Shown here: positions 7,180 to 16,732 of the stretch, piece by piece
Position numbering within the stretch: the first letter of the stretch is position 1
Layout: every line of letters begins with the position of its first letter
Origin: Hydnum rufescens UP504
Taxonomy: Eukaryota; Basidiomycota; Agaricomycetes; Cantharellales; Hydnaceae
Assembly: GCA_014904985.1 (NCBI GenBank)
Contig: MU129246.1
Coordinates: 27,588 to 44,594 of the forward strand
DNA: 17,007 nt
Reading direction: 5' to 3'
Program-made: the position numbers and the translations under genes
Notes under the pieces: model-generated
The model's database searches: none
The model's input: the letters and a program-made list of their open reading frames with translations, nothing else
What the model was told of the DNA's origin: nothing

Positions 7180-9555
7180 TACTGTGCATTCCTTTCTCCA
7201 ATTCCCACGCAGGGTCCTCCAGTCGATACATGCAATTTGGAAGCGAGATTATGCGATAAAAGATTGCAGGAATACGAACACAGCACACGGAATGGAGCTA
7301 AATTCAATGGTTGTGGCGTGGATATCGCAGGTTCAGTTCCCAATTTCGCGGTAGGTTGATCATTTAGAACTTGCTCGCGTGCATGATTTGCTTTTGGCTC
7401 CAAAGGCGCAGTCATTCTAAAATTGAGCGGCTAAAGGTGAGAAAGAAAGAACGAAGGTTTGTCAGATTATACCAACCAGTGGGCGGCTAATACCAAAATG
7501 CCCATGTCATTTATCTCATCTCCGGCAGTAATGGGGTGTGCAATGCACGTCTCCGGAATGAATGTGGCCTATCGAGTAGGTGAGCTAACGCACCCAAAGA
7601 GAGCGAAGCCAGAGATTATTGCTGGGTTCGAAAATGATCGGAAGCCCTTGGAGAGCCATATTTGAATGTGTCAAGTGCATTGGAGAGGACTGCGGGTCAA
7701 TTCATCAGACCAAGCTTTTTGCAGCAGGTGGTGGGATATACCTTGTGCAACGCTTCATTGATGTCATTAGACTGATAAAGAACACCACGAGGCGGTGTTT
7801 ACCTGATTCTTTGATCTCCCACGTCTGGCTGTATAAACGTGGTTGCGATTTGAAACTGAGGTACATTCCTTCTCCCGAGTGCTCCCCCAATGACGAGTAT
7901 CGCCTGTTGGTGTCGCCGAGAGGTGCGCAGGTGCGGGTGAATGGACAACCCAAAGTGTCTGACCAAACTACAATATACAGAAGAATTTGACACCTTTGTC
8001 ACGCAAGGGGGATCTGGCCCTACCTCTTGGTTATCTGCTCGAAGAGATCCGATATCCTACTCATAGCCGAATACTCATTTCGTCTATCCATCAGTCATGG
8101 AATAAATCTAAGGAAGGATGATGAGCGCGCAAAGTGGAGGCTGACGAGAAATCTTTGCAAACCATGAGGATCAGCTTCTACACTATCTACTCAGGTGTAA
8201 AATACCCAACTCGCGGATTTCACAGGCAGACTACAAGAATCCGAAGTACAGTTGGGCACCAGAATTATGTCGCACACCATATATATTCATTCATCACGTG
8301 TAAAACAAATACAACCAAAAGTTAAAACTTGAAAAGGATGTAAGGGACTCAACATCCATTTGTGTACTGCCCTTCTGGCACGCCGTGAAGCAAGTGAGCA
8401 AATGACCTGGCACCTCTCGGATCTAGCACCAGGATCGACGAGTGCCGGGTGGAGACAATATGCGATCGCTCATGTGCCTTGAGCGGGTGCTGATGACGAA
8501 GCTCCCGCGGCGTCCGATGCAAACTGTCAGACCGACTAGTGCCGGCGAGCCTATCCATGTGCATGGCTTAGCTAGACTGAGAGCAATATGGGCCCGCAAA
8601 TACGATATCGAGCCAAGGCATATCAGAACCGTTGTGTGTCATCATCCGGAATAGAGCGATACAGACGCACTGTCAGGGAATAACTTCTGAAATCATTTAG
8701 CACAGGGTGCAGTTTATCCGGCGATGGGCATGTCCTCCACACCCCAAGCAGTCATATTAGACAGCGGCACCTTGCCGTAATGGGTGATAATTGACAGCCA
8801 CCTGGCCAGTCACGAGAAGACGACGCTAGAAATTGGCGATAAGAATGACGCCGCAGTTGACGAATGGCCGGGCACGAAGACAGACGTGAGGTATCGGAAG
8901 GGGGTCCCCCTTAGTCCTGAATTTTCACAGGGAATAGTGGTTGGTAATCATCGGAGGCGCAGTATCAGAACCGGGAACGGGAGAAGAGGAGACTCATCCA
9001 GTAAGGGATGAGTACCCATAGAGTGAGGGAGGCGCACAAGACCGGTAAGTGTGAGACCGGAACAAGGCATTTGCATCCGGACCCACCACGTTCTGGTAAC
9101 CTCATAATGGGAACAGGGCAATTACACTGAATGGTCACCCACACGAGGGATTTATCATAGGCAGCATGATCAAGATGCCATTCAACTCAATGAGACAAAG
9201 GCAAGATTTCCTGATTCCCTTAACGTTCATGGATGGGCCATCCATGCTGCTCAGATAGTGTGCCCACCCTATCCCTATATTTGGCAGGAGACGGTAATGG
9301 CTACATTAATATTCTGTGCAGCACGGGTCATCTCTTATCTTGGATTCAAGGCGGACCGCGGAAGCACACACGGCACTCGTACCCTAGCTTCCCTTGAAAA
9401 ATCCCTGGGAATAGCAGCAAAAATATCCATTGTACGGTGGTCTATGAGAGCCATAACAAAGAAGATCGAAGGTCAAAAAGTAGATCGAAGGGTACACAGG
9501 ATCACCTGCACTACATAGTCTGGCGATACAGATTACAATAACGAATTTCAGGCGG
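7180..9555. other. CpG-normal region without a recognisable gene
   Basis: The longest frame is on the plus strand at 7619-7990 (123 aa, RFIDVIRLIKNTTRRC...). Others at 8442-8654, 8784-9011 and 9258-9518 are short and show no conserved domain. I did not find splice-consistent chains linking them. Unrecognised lineage-specific genes cannot be excluded, since introns here are about 60 nt and exons can be tiny. Confidence 0.4.
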
Positions 9556-9591
9556 GATGAATGCAGTGATGAATGCAATGATGAATGAGGG
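9556..9591. repeat. 12-bp minisatellite, three copies
   Basis: The unit GATGAATGCAGT/GATGAATGCAAT/GATGAATGAGGG sits at 9556-9567, 9568-9579 and 9580-9591. It is followed by a run of 15 A on the plus strand (from about 9610). Both lie just downstream of the NTF2-like gene on its minus-strand reading, probably in 3' non-coding DNA. Confidence 0.8.
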
Positions 9592-9681
9592 ATGGATGAT
9601 GAGAAATTTAAAAAAAAAAAAAAAGAGAAAACGAAAAGAGGGTGACGAAGACGAAGGGTGGGGAGAGATGAGTGACGCATT

Positions 9682-10446
9682 CTACAGCTTGGCTGCCCGC
9701 ATTTCGAGTGTGGAGCCATTTCGCAGTTCGATACTAGTAGGGCGCGCAGCTGCGCGGCTAGCGCAGCAGCTCGGGCTCGTTTTCGGGCATCGAGGCGTTT
9801 CTTCTCGTTGCCAAAGAAACTGGCCGCATATTTGCTATCGATCCACTCCTCGACCCGGTGGATCTTGAGCGCTCTACCGGTGTGAGCGTTATATTCGGAC
9901 CGGATGTGGATGAGCATCATATATTCCATCTCGAACTTGGCCCAGTGAGAGAAGTGGCTCTTCCGACGATCTGAAATAAGCCAGAATGACCCACGTCGAA
10001 GAGCATGGCAAGGACGCGCAAAATCACAGTGACGTACGTGTGCAATAACAGGTCCGGCGGTATCGTAGATATCGAGGACGTCAACCTAGTGAACGGAATG
10101 GTATCAATGGGGGTATCCCATGAATGACGGGGGGTCATTAGCGGCGTACCCTGAAGTCCGGGAGGACCACCTTTTGACGGTCGTTGTACGTTTCCCAATC
10201 AGATCGGGTTTTAGAATCCAAGCCAAATGAGCTGGGAAGGTACTCGTAAACGAAATCGGGAGCATCGGTGATGTAAGTGTAGATTCTTTGGAGATCCCAG
10301 TTTTTAAACGAGTCCATCCATTGTAGCGCGAGGTCTAGACGATCAGAGAGGGATCGATGAGGAGGTTGGGATTGTTGGTGTTGTACCTAGAGAACTATAA
10401 GCCAAAGGGAGCAGGACTGCGCTGGACGAAGTCTCACAGCGTTCAT
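9682..10446 (-). CDS. NTF2-like / SnoaL-like fold protein, 5-exon model
   Basis: The best model joins 10446-10438 (ATG AAC GCT), 10386-10150, 10085-10034, 9970-9735 and 9687-9682 (CTG TAG), giving 540 nt and 179 aa. Family-like blocks in order are ALQWMDSFKNWDLQRIYTYI, YEYLPSSFG, a DWETYNDRQKVVLPDFRVDV block, GPVIAH, EMEYMMLIHI and KIHRVEEWIDSKYAASFF. These follow the pattern of fungal SnoaL-like proteins (workload helix, LP-SLG, PDF-V-V, V-H, EY-, EE-DS-FF). Members of this fold bind small hydrophobic ligands or are enzymes of varied type; the role here is unknown. The tail is Arg/Ala-rich (KRARAAALAAQLRALL). Uncertain: the exon 3-4 junction (donor GTCACT at 10033, or GTACGT at 10037 with another acceptor) and the last 47-nt intron. 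If that intron is not removed the frame runs on to 9384 through a poly-Phe stretch that looks like 3' UTR. Confidence 0.65.
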
Positions 10447-10507
10447 GGTGAATATGTGGAATGAGGACGACTGGGATGAAGGTGAGGGAGAACGGAGAAA
10501 ACAGCTG

Positions 10508-10515
10508 TATTTAAA
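10508..10515 (-). promoter_or_regulatory. TATA-like box of the NTF2-like gene
   Basis: The minus strand reads TTTAAATA about 62 nt upstream of the proposed ATG at 10446. A CT-rich tract (TTCTCCGTTCTCCCTCACC) follows, as is common before fungal transcription starts. The start context TTCACCATG is favourable. Confidence 0.45.
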
Positions 10516-10756
10516 GCTGAAATGGAGCGATATGCCCCATAGGAACTGGTCCAAGGGATAATAGTTAGAGGCACGTGTGATTCACGGCGGTACGATGAAA
10601 ACCATACAAATCTAGGGTAAATTCATACCGGTTCTAATCATTTAGCAGAACTCGTAGGCGTATAAACAAAGGAAATGCGCATCATTGGCCGAGACGCCTC
10701 CCCAAAAGGCAGCACTTAGCGCCTTTGTAGAAGCTCGACCTGGCTGTGGAGGCTCA

Positions 10757-10805
10757 TCAAATGATTTCAATCTGGATATCTTATCTTCTGATTGAAATCA
10801 TTTGA
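10757..10805. repeat. Perfect 16-bp inverted repeat
   Basis: The arms TCAAATGATTTCAATC (10757-10772) and GATTGAAATCATTTGA (10790-10805) are exact reverse complements around a 17-nt loop. The site lies about 310 bp upstream of the NTF2-like gene start. It is AT-rich, with no T-run like a bacterial terminator, and its role is unknown. Confidence 0.85.
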
Positions 10806-11900
10806 CGTTCTCCAAACACGAGGCGATCACGCATTGCCTAGTGTTCGTATAAGAGGCCATTTGGACCCTAGTCATAGAATCTTCGATTGGAACTTCCTTT
10901 TGCGAACAGAATACCCTATATCGACTTCGAGGTCACTGTTAATTGAGCCATCGATGAATAAAGGCACCTTACTTACTTGGTACCACAGAGCGATGACTCC
11001 CTCAGGGACTGAGAAGGGAAGCAGGCACAATACATGCAAGGTGATCAGACGTCGGCCTTTGTTGCATGCCGTACTAGTCCTTTATTTAGAGCCTTGTATT
11101 AGGAACGTGGCGAATGAAATACGCTTCCGTTTGCAACGTTTTCAATACAACGAGAGCGGATTTCGCACGGTCGGCACACCGCTGGCAGTCACGTGACGCA
11201 GTTGAATCAGCAAGTTTGAACTGCTGAGACATGCATGTGAACTGGAAAGACTTACAGGCGCTACACGATGCACATGCCTGTAACCGAAATTGATCGCAAA
11301 ATTACGGGGCAATTTTGAAAGGCAACCTGGGAGAATTTCGTGAGTAATGCGACTTGAAGAAGCCCCGATTAACCGAGATAATTTGGCCGGCAGCAGTAGG
11401 TATTTCACCGTGGAATAGCGTAGTGAGATGAACAAAAGGGTCGTAGTTCCTTTAACGATCAGTTGCAGTTTGGGAGATAGGAACGGTGGCGGACGACGTT
11501 GTGCTCAAATTAGGAAGGAGTCCTTGACAATGCACGCCCAGATCTTCGTGCGGACTCCTGAAGAAAGCCGGGAATGTTCTCTACACTGGTCCGTCCGAAC
11601 GCAGAAAGGGCTGAGAAAATCCCTGGGTTGTTGTTGAAAATTGTGCTGGCAGGTATCGAGAAATGTGGGGAACGTCGGAAAAATAGGAGCGCGATTGCAC
11701 ATTGCGACTTTTGCTGATGCCTTTATCCCATGGACAATGCTTATCTAGCATTCATGGTAAATCCACCTGTCTTCGACAAAGGCATCAATTCCTCGAATAG
11801 GAACCTGATGGCGGACAGCCCCACTTTCGGAAAATTTTCGATGAGATGCCGAGAGCGGATCTCCCCCTGAAATCCGCAAAAGAAAAGATGACGAGAAATA
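10806..11900. other. CpG-normal intergenic DNA, no gene recognised
   Basis: The longest frame is on the plus strand at 10792-11196 (134 aa). It begins inside the inverted repeat and shows no conserved domain. Short frames at 11142-11435 (minus) and 11428-11637 (plus) also lack recognisable features. Confidence 0.4.
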
Positions 11901-11908
11901 TATGGAGT

Positions 11909-12181
11909 ATGAGTCACTTCGCTGCGCCTTTGTATTGGGATGGATCCAAATGCAGAACGATCAAAGTAGAAGACCCAGACCAATCGCAGCGGGAGAGGTA
12001 ATACGATGTGGTATTCAGGGACCAAGAAATACCCAGAGTTCTTGTGTCTCCCGGAGGCCGAAAGCTGGCACTATTCAAGAGAGGCGATCTGTGCCAGGAA
12101 CACGTATTATCCCATCCAAGGACCAGAGATTATGAGAACGTCATACAGACTAGAGACCCTACACGTAAGAAGAAATGTTAA
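11909..12181 (+). pseudogene. Coding-like frame interrupted by one TAA, unassigned
   Basis: One reading frame from ATG 11909 to TAA 12179-12181 holds 30 codons, a TAA at 11999-12001, then 59 codons. It reads like protein (MSHFAAPLYWDGSKC; then YDVVFRDQEIPRVLVSPGGR, KLALFKRGD). The single stop could be a nonsense mutation, or could lie in an intron whose ends I could not fix. No family is recognised, and chance is a real alternative. Confidence 0.2.
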
Positions 12182-12980
12182 AAGTGTTGATAGGAGACTC
12201 GGGGACGAAGACGATCATGAGGGGAAACTTACGTTCCAGCAAAGGTTCAAGGCACCGTCACACGTTACAACTATGAGGTGCCGTACGGGCCTCCAAGACA
12301 TCCCTAGGACATGGGAGATGGGAAACTGACACGACAGGGAGTGTGGACGTGGTGTCAGGAATGAATTGGTCAAATGGCGAGAGGACGTAGGGCGTGTTCG
12401 GGTTCCTCCAAAGGGCCTGGCATATTCTGGATGGCAGCAGGCACGCTGGGCAAAATCGGTACTCCAGATTCTGTCGACAGATCCGTGATGTGGCTTGCAG
12501 AGACGGAAAACTATGGAACGCGTATAGCAGGAGGTATGGTGAGACTCGGATTCCTCCAAACGCGCGGTAATTATGATAAGAATTGTTCTGGGGGTGTGGG
12601 GCTACACGCACTACGATCACTTTTAACCCTTTGTGGACAAAAACACGAGGGAGCTAAGTTCACTATCTCCGCCTATTACATAATGATTATCACTGCTTTA
12701 TGTGCGCTGTACAGCCGCTGTTGGGTCCCAGCGAGGTCAGGATATATTGATGGTCTTGGGAAGGGACGGCGCCATACGGCAGCCTACTGCGGTATAAATA
12801 CACAGATATTCCTCCTCCTCCTCGTTGGGAAGGGAAAGTTGCCCAACTCCATCCCACCAGCATGCAAACTGGCATAGCTATAATACTTTTATCTCCAAGT
12901 CGGGATATCCTTGCATCCTTGGCTATGAAAGTAAGCAGAACCATACCCATTGCAAATGATGTACTATCTGGCTGCTTTCT
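12182..12980. other. Unassigned stretch spanning the right CpG boundary
   Basis: A plus-strand ORF at 12374-12877 (167 aa) is long but has no recognisable domain, and the opposite strand is also open (12620-12258). CpG becomes rare from about 12905 onwards, marking the change to transposon-like DNA. Confidence 0.4.
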
Positions 12981-12984
12981 TTAT

Positions 12985-13233
12985 TCATTCACAGTGATCA
13001 CTTTTGATGATGGGTGCCTTTGAGTGCCATTGGCATAGCCTGAAATAACCAGACTGAAGCTGATGCTCAGTCTGGTGGAAAGGGATGTTCCAAATGAGCC
13101 TGGCATGAAGCTCCCACTCCAGCATAGTCTCATAACCAGACCAAGCTGGGGTCGGGGAACAAGGAGAGTTCCCAAGGCACGGACATAAGCTTCCAGTTAG
13201 TGTTGCCAAGGACTTGGCTTGAAGTCGGCTCAA
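12985..13233 (-). pseudogene. Possible repeat-derived ORF fragment
   Basis: The minus-strand frame reads LEWELHARLIWNIPFHQTEH then LQSGYFRLCQWHSKAPIIK, which looks like real protein sequence rather than low complexity. I cannot name a family. It lies in CpG-poor, repeat-dominated DNA, so a transposon-linked fragment is the most likely explanation. Confidence 0.25.
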
Positions 13234-13345
13234 ATCCGAAGCCAGTCTCTTCTAAGTGAAGTCAAGTCCTTTGATTAGTAATCAAAGGACTGACTTGACT
13301 TTAGGCAACTTGGCTTCAGCTTGAAGTTGGCTGAAGTCCTAAGTT
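13196..13345. mobile_element. Palindromic MITE-like element
   Basis: The centre is a hairpin: AAGTCAAGTCCTTTGATT (13259-13276), a 3-nt loop, then AATCAAAGGACTGACTTGAC continuing to 13301. The arms match except for four extra bases (GACT) on the right. Outside it, related blocks appear on both sides (GGACTTGGCTTGAAGTCGGC at 13210-13229; ACTTGGCTTCAGCTTGAAGT at 13308-13327). The whole element is therefore rich in AAGTC/GACTT in both orientations. No flanking target-site duplication was established. Confidence 0.6.
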
Positions 13346-13766
13346 TAATAGCCACATGTTATTTAGATACCATATGTAGCAGACATGTTTTCTAGAGTAG
13401 AGAAAGATGCTAGGGAGCTCTCCAGATGTAGTCCACAGTGGTAAATCAAATCATGAAAAATGAATATAATCTGAACTCTGTTTTTCCCCATACCATGTCA
13501 AAGTGGGTGAATGATGAGTCTCCCCCTGATGCACAGAAACACTCAAAAACTGCATATTATAGATCCTCAACTACTTTCTGGGACAAAAATGGGGGACACC
13601 AGTGTGTTCAGGTGTATGATCACACCCACCATTCCCTCAAGTCTTGAGTCTGCTGACAACAATCAGGAAATGGCACCATCAAAACACCAAAACCCCTGTG
13701 CCAACTTGCTGGCAGACCGGGTCCACACTGCCTCACATCATCCAAAATTCACCCACCATTTACACT

Positions 13767-14443
13767 CTGAAAAAGGTGGCAAAACAAGGCACTGCTAGGA
13801 CAGCAGATATTACCCATTTTTTACAAGGTACAGTGTGTCCTCTGGAGGGTGGGGGGAGGCACAGTGCAAATCTTGCAAGTATGTTAATTTCCCCATCAAA
13901 GAATGTACCTGTGTATAGTAATAATTGGCAGATCTCTCTATATGGGGTTGAATGGTGCAAAGCTTGATGATGGTTGCACTTGGGTGTATGGAAACTCAAG
14001 CACATCCACATTGTGCAATCACCTTGAAAAATACCATGCAGATGAATACCTTAATGCATGTACCACCCATGGCTGAACTATTCCTATTGATTCTCTTCAC
14101 ATGACCTATGAAATACAGAAAGAGCAAGAACTAGCCCACCAACAAAATACCAAGGAGCCATTCACCCAGGATGGACTCCTTAAACATGTAGTTCAGTGGA
14201 TTGCAGCAGATGACCAGGTGAGAGAACAAGGTGTTGCTAGGTGATATAATCACTGACTCCAGTTTTATTGCTAGGCCTTAAAATGTGATTGAGTGCCCAG
14301 AATTTCAAGAACTTCTGGTTTACTTGAATAATACACTCACAGACAAGAATATCCCACACCAAACAACAATCCAAAACACAATTTTCAAGATGTGGTGTGA
14401 AGAATTCAGTAAGCTGAAAAGCAAGATGGTTGTAAGATGTTGA
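13767..14443 (+). mobile_element. hAT-family transposase fragment (BED finger, N-terminal part), broken
   Basis: hAT transposases cut and paste DNA transposons. Here a plus-strand exon encodes KKVAKQGTARTADITHFLQ (13770-13826), typical of the region before a BED finger. After a presumed intron, the frame at 13952-14217 reads CTWVYGNSSTSTLCNHLEKY and HADEYLNAC, then an in-frame TGA at 14074-14076 where Trp is expected. It continues with KEPFTQDGLLKHVVQWIAAD. A 57-nt intron (14218-14274, GTGAGA...GCTAG) follows. The next exon has one extra A in the run at 14280-14283, then NVIECPEFQELLVYLNNTLT and HQTTIQNTIFKMWCEEF, ending at a TGA at 14441. The catalytic DDE region is absent. A stop, a frameshift and truncation make it non-functional. 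Plus-strand ORFs at 13438-13798 overlap its start in other frames. Confidence 0.8.
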
Positions 14444-15059
14444 TTCCAAGATATTACAACCCTAATAATGATACTTAACTACTTAAGGCTTCCATTGGAA
14501 AAATATTGTTCACTGCCAATATATGATCCAATAGTTGCCTCTGTCCATTCTTAGTGATTACTCACCTCAGTCAGCCACAAAATCAGCCCTAACTGGGCCC
14601 AAAAATGAGGCACTTTTTGGGCCTAACTAGGCCTCAGACCTCAGGGGCCCCAAGGGGTGTTTCAGTGACCTTAGTGTAACAAAGTGCCTCCCAGATTCAG
14701 GAGGGCACTCGTTGTTGTACTTGGACAAAGCGGAGTTGACAGGTGGGGAGCCAGATGGGAGAGGATAAGGGGATAAGAAGGTGAAAGGGTAATCACACCA
14801 CCCTTAGCACTGGCTTTGGGTGGAGGAGCTGCACACAGGGCTAAGCACTGGCTTTGCCCTGAGCACAGGAGAAAAGGTTGTAGATGGAATGGGAGGATGG
14901 TGAAAGATAGTAAAGTAGTGACTGGCCAAGTGGCACAGTCACTACCTAAGGAGAGAGCAGCAGGTCAGCAAGAAGAACAAGGTTCTACTCACTGTTTCCC
15001 TATTTGGGTCTGTAGGTGCAACTCCAAGATCCAGGGAAGACTAGTAGTTAATGGCCACT
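14444..15059. other. Repeat-like DNA with no gene recognised
   Basis: No conserved coding signal was seen. A short plus-strand ORF at 14816-15061 is purine-rich and probably chance. The phrase AGCACTGGCTTTG occurs twice (near 14805 and 14845), marking a short imperfect direct repeat. Confidence 0.5.
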
Positions 15060-15290
15060 AGATAAGCCAGCCAGATAGCCCAATAGACTGAGTAGAGGCA
15101 GAGACAGAGGTTTCACGGTTCTCGCTAGGTGTAGAGGTCCGGGCAAAAGTTTTCTTATTCAATCTCGGCATCTGCCATATATACATGACTTTTGAGTCCG
15201 AACTCCCTTATGTAATACACTATATTACACTTAGCTATTCTGCACCTGCATGGACATAATACTATATATGGGCTTAACACTGCTGTTCCA
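15060..15290 (-). mobile_element. LTR-like segment of a retrotransposon (possible solo LTR)
   Basis: Read on the minus strand, this segment has the order expected of an LTR: TGTTAAGCCC near 15281, then TGTAATATAGTGTATTACAT, a TATATATGGC box near 15180, AATAAG (15159-15154), and a CpG-containing block with CCGGACCTCTACACC. It also ends near CTACTCA. No coding sequence of a retroelement adjoins it, so a solo LTR is possible. The exact ends and any target-site duplication were not established, and the superfamily (copia or gypsy) is undecided. Confidence 0.4.
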
Positions 15291-15389
15291 CATCAACTAT
15301 TAAATCCATTATGGCATTGAACCTAATTAGGGCTACATCCAAAGGGGCCCTAATGGGGGACTTCAATATTGGTAAATGAATACAAAGTG

Positions 15390-16732
15390 GAAAATAAGCA
15401 AGTATGGGGCAAGGCGGAAGAAGGACAGTGAAGGGAAAATGGTGGAATAGAAATGCAAATGGGGTGGACAGAAAGAGGAAATTGAGATGAATTGCATAAG
15501 GCCAAAAAAATTGGCCCAAATGAACAGGATTTACTCACACAAGGTGGTGTTGAGTGAGGGAGGAGGAGAGCACTGGTCATAATGGAGCCAAAAGTGCTCC
15601 AAATAACTCATGAGTGGATGTGTTGGAAAGAGGGAGTCTAAGCAAAGAGAACAAGCCCAAAAACAGAATGAGTGGACAAGATTTCCCCCCAGCAGGTCTA
15701 GGGGAAGGGGGGAGGAGAAGATGGGTGGTAGTGAAGTGAAACATTGTCAAATGGACACACAAATGGGCTAGGAGGAAAGAGGGGATTGATATGCATTGAA
15801 CAAGCCCAAAAACACCACAAATGGCCAGGATTTACCCATACAAGATGGTGTTGAGTGGAGGAGGAGGAGAGCACTGGTCATAATGGAGCCAAAGGTGCTC
15901 CAAATGACTTGTGAGTGGATGCATTGGAAAGAGGGAGTCTAGACAAAGAGAACAAGCCCAAAAACAGAATGATCAGACAAGATTTCCCTCCAGCAGGTCC
16001 AGGGGAAGGGGGGAGGAGAAGATGGGTGGTAGTGAAGTGAAAAATTGTCATATGGACACACAAATAGATTAGAAAGAAAGAGGGGGTTGATATGCATTCA
16101 CAAGCCCAAAAACACCACAAATAGCCTGGATTTACCCATACAAGGTGGTGTTGAGTGGGGGAGGAGGAGAGCACTGGTCATAATGGAGCCAAAGGTGCTC
16201 CAAATGACTCATGAGTAGATGCATTGGAAAGAGGGAGTCTGGATGAAGAGAACAAGCCCAAAAACAGAATGAGTGGACAAGATTTTCCCTCAGCAGGTCC
16301 AGGGGAAGGGGGAGGAGAAGATGGGTGGTAGTGAAGTGAAAAATTGTCAGATAGACACACAAACAGGTTAGAAAGAAAGAGGGGATTGATACGCATTGAA
16401 CAAGCCCAAAAACACCACAAATAGCCAGGATTTACCCATACAAGGTGGTGTTGAGTGGGGGAGGAGAGCACTGGTCATAATGGAGCCAAAAGTGCTCCAA
16501 ATGACTCATGAGTGGATGCGTTGGAAAGAGGGAGTCTAGAAGAAGAGAACAAGCCCAAAAACAGAATGAGCAGACAAGATCTCTGGAGGTGCAGGGAGAG
16601 GGGGGAGGAAACAATGGGTGATAGTGAAGTGAAAAATAATCAGATAGATGCACAAAGGGATCAACCAGAAAGAGGGGATCAAGGTGCATCCAACAAGCAT
16701 AAAATGTTTGAAATCCATCCAGATTGAGCCCA
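15390..16732. repeat. 300-bp tandem repeat array, about 4.5 copies, purine-rich plus strand
   Basis: The marker CAAGGTGGTGTTGAGTG (with small changes) recurs at 15540, 15841, 16141 and 16441, giving periods of 301, 300 and 300 bp. Each unit also holds GAGAGCACTGGTCATAATGG, AACAAGCCCAAAAACAGAAT, a purine tract like GGGGAAGGGGGGAGGAGAAG, and CAAGCCCAAAAACACCACAA. The part at about 15390-15539 is a diverged half unit, and the last unit is diverged after about 16570. Minus-strand ORFs repeating with the same period are by-products of the CT-rich strand. Confidence 0.92.

Noticed and set aside
7622..7640. tRNA B-box-like GGTTCGAAAAT
   Set aside because: The box is imperfect and no A box or cloverleaf can be drawn around it.
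5102..10446. Macrodomain gene and NTF2-like gene as a functional pair
   Set aside because: They share strand, but about 3.2 kb separates them, and no known pathway joins these families.
12393..12567. Imperfect direct repeat TCGGGTTCCTCCAAA / TCGGATTCCTCCAAA
   Set aside because: Only 15 bases with one mismatch and no longer homology around the two sites.
12374..12877. 167-aa plus-strand ORF
   Set aside because: No domain is recognised, the opposite strand is also open, and it shows no splice-consistent extension; length alone is weak evidence.
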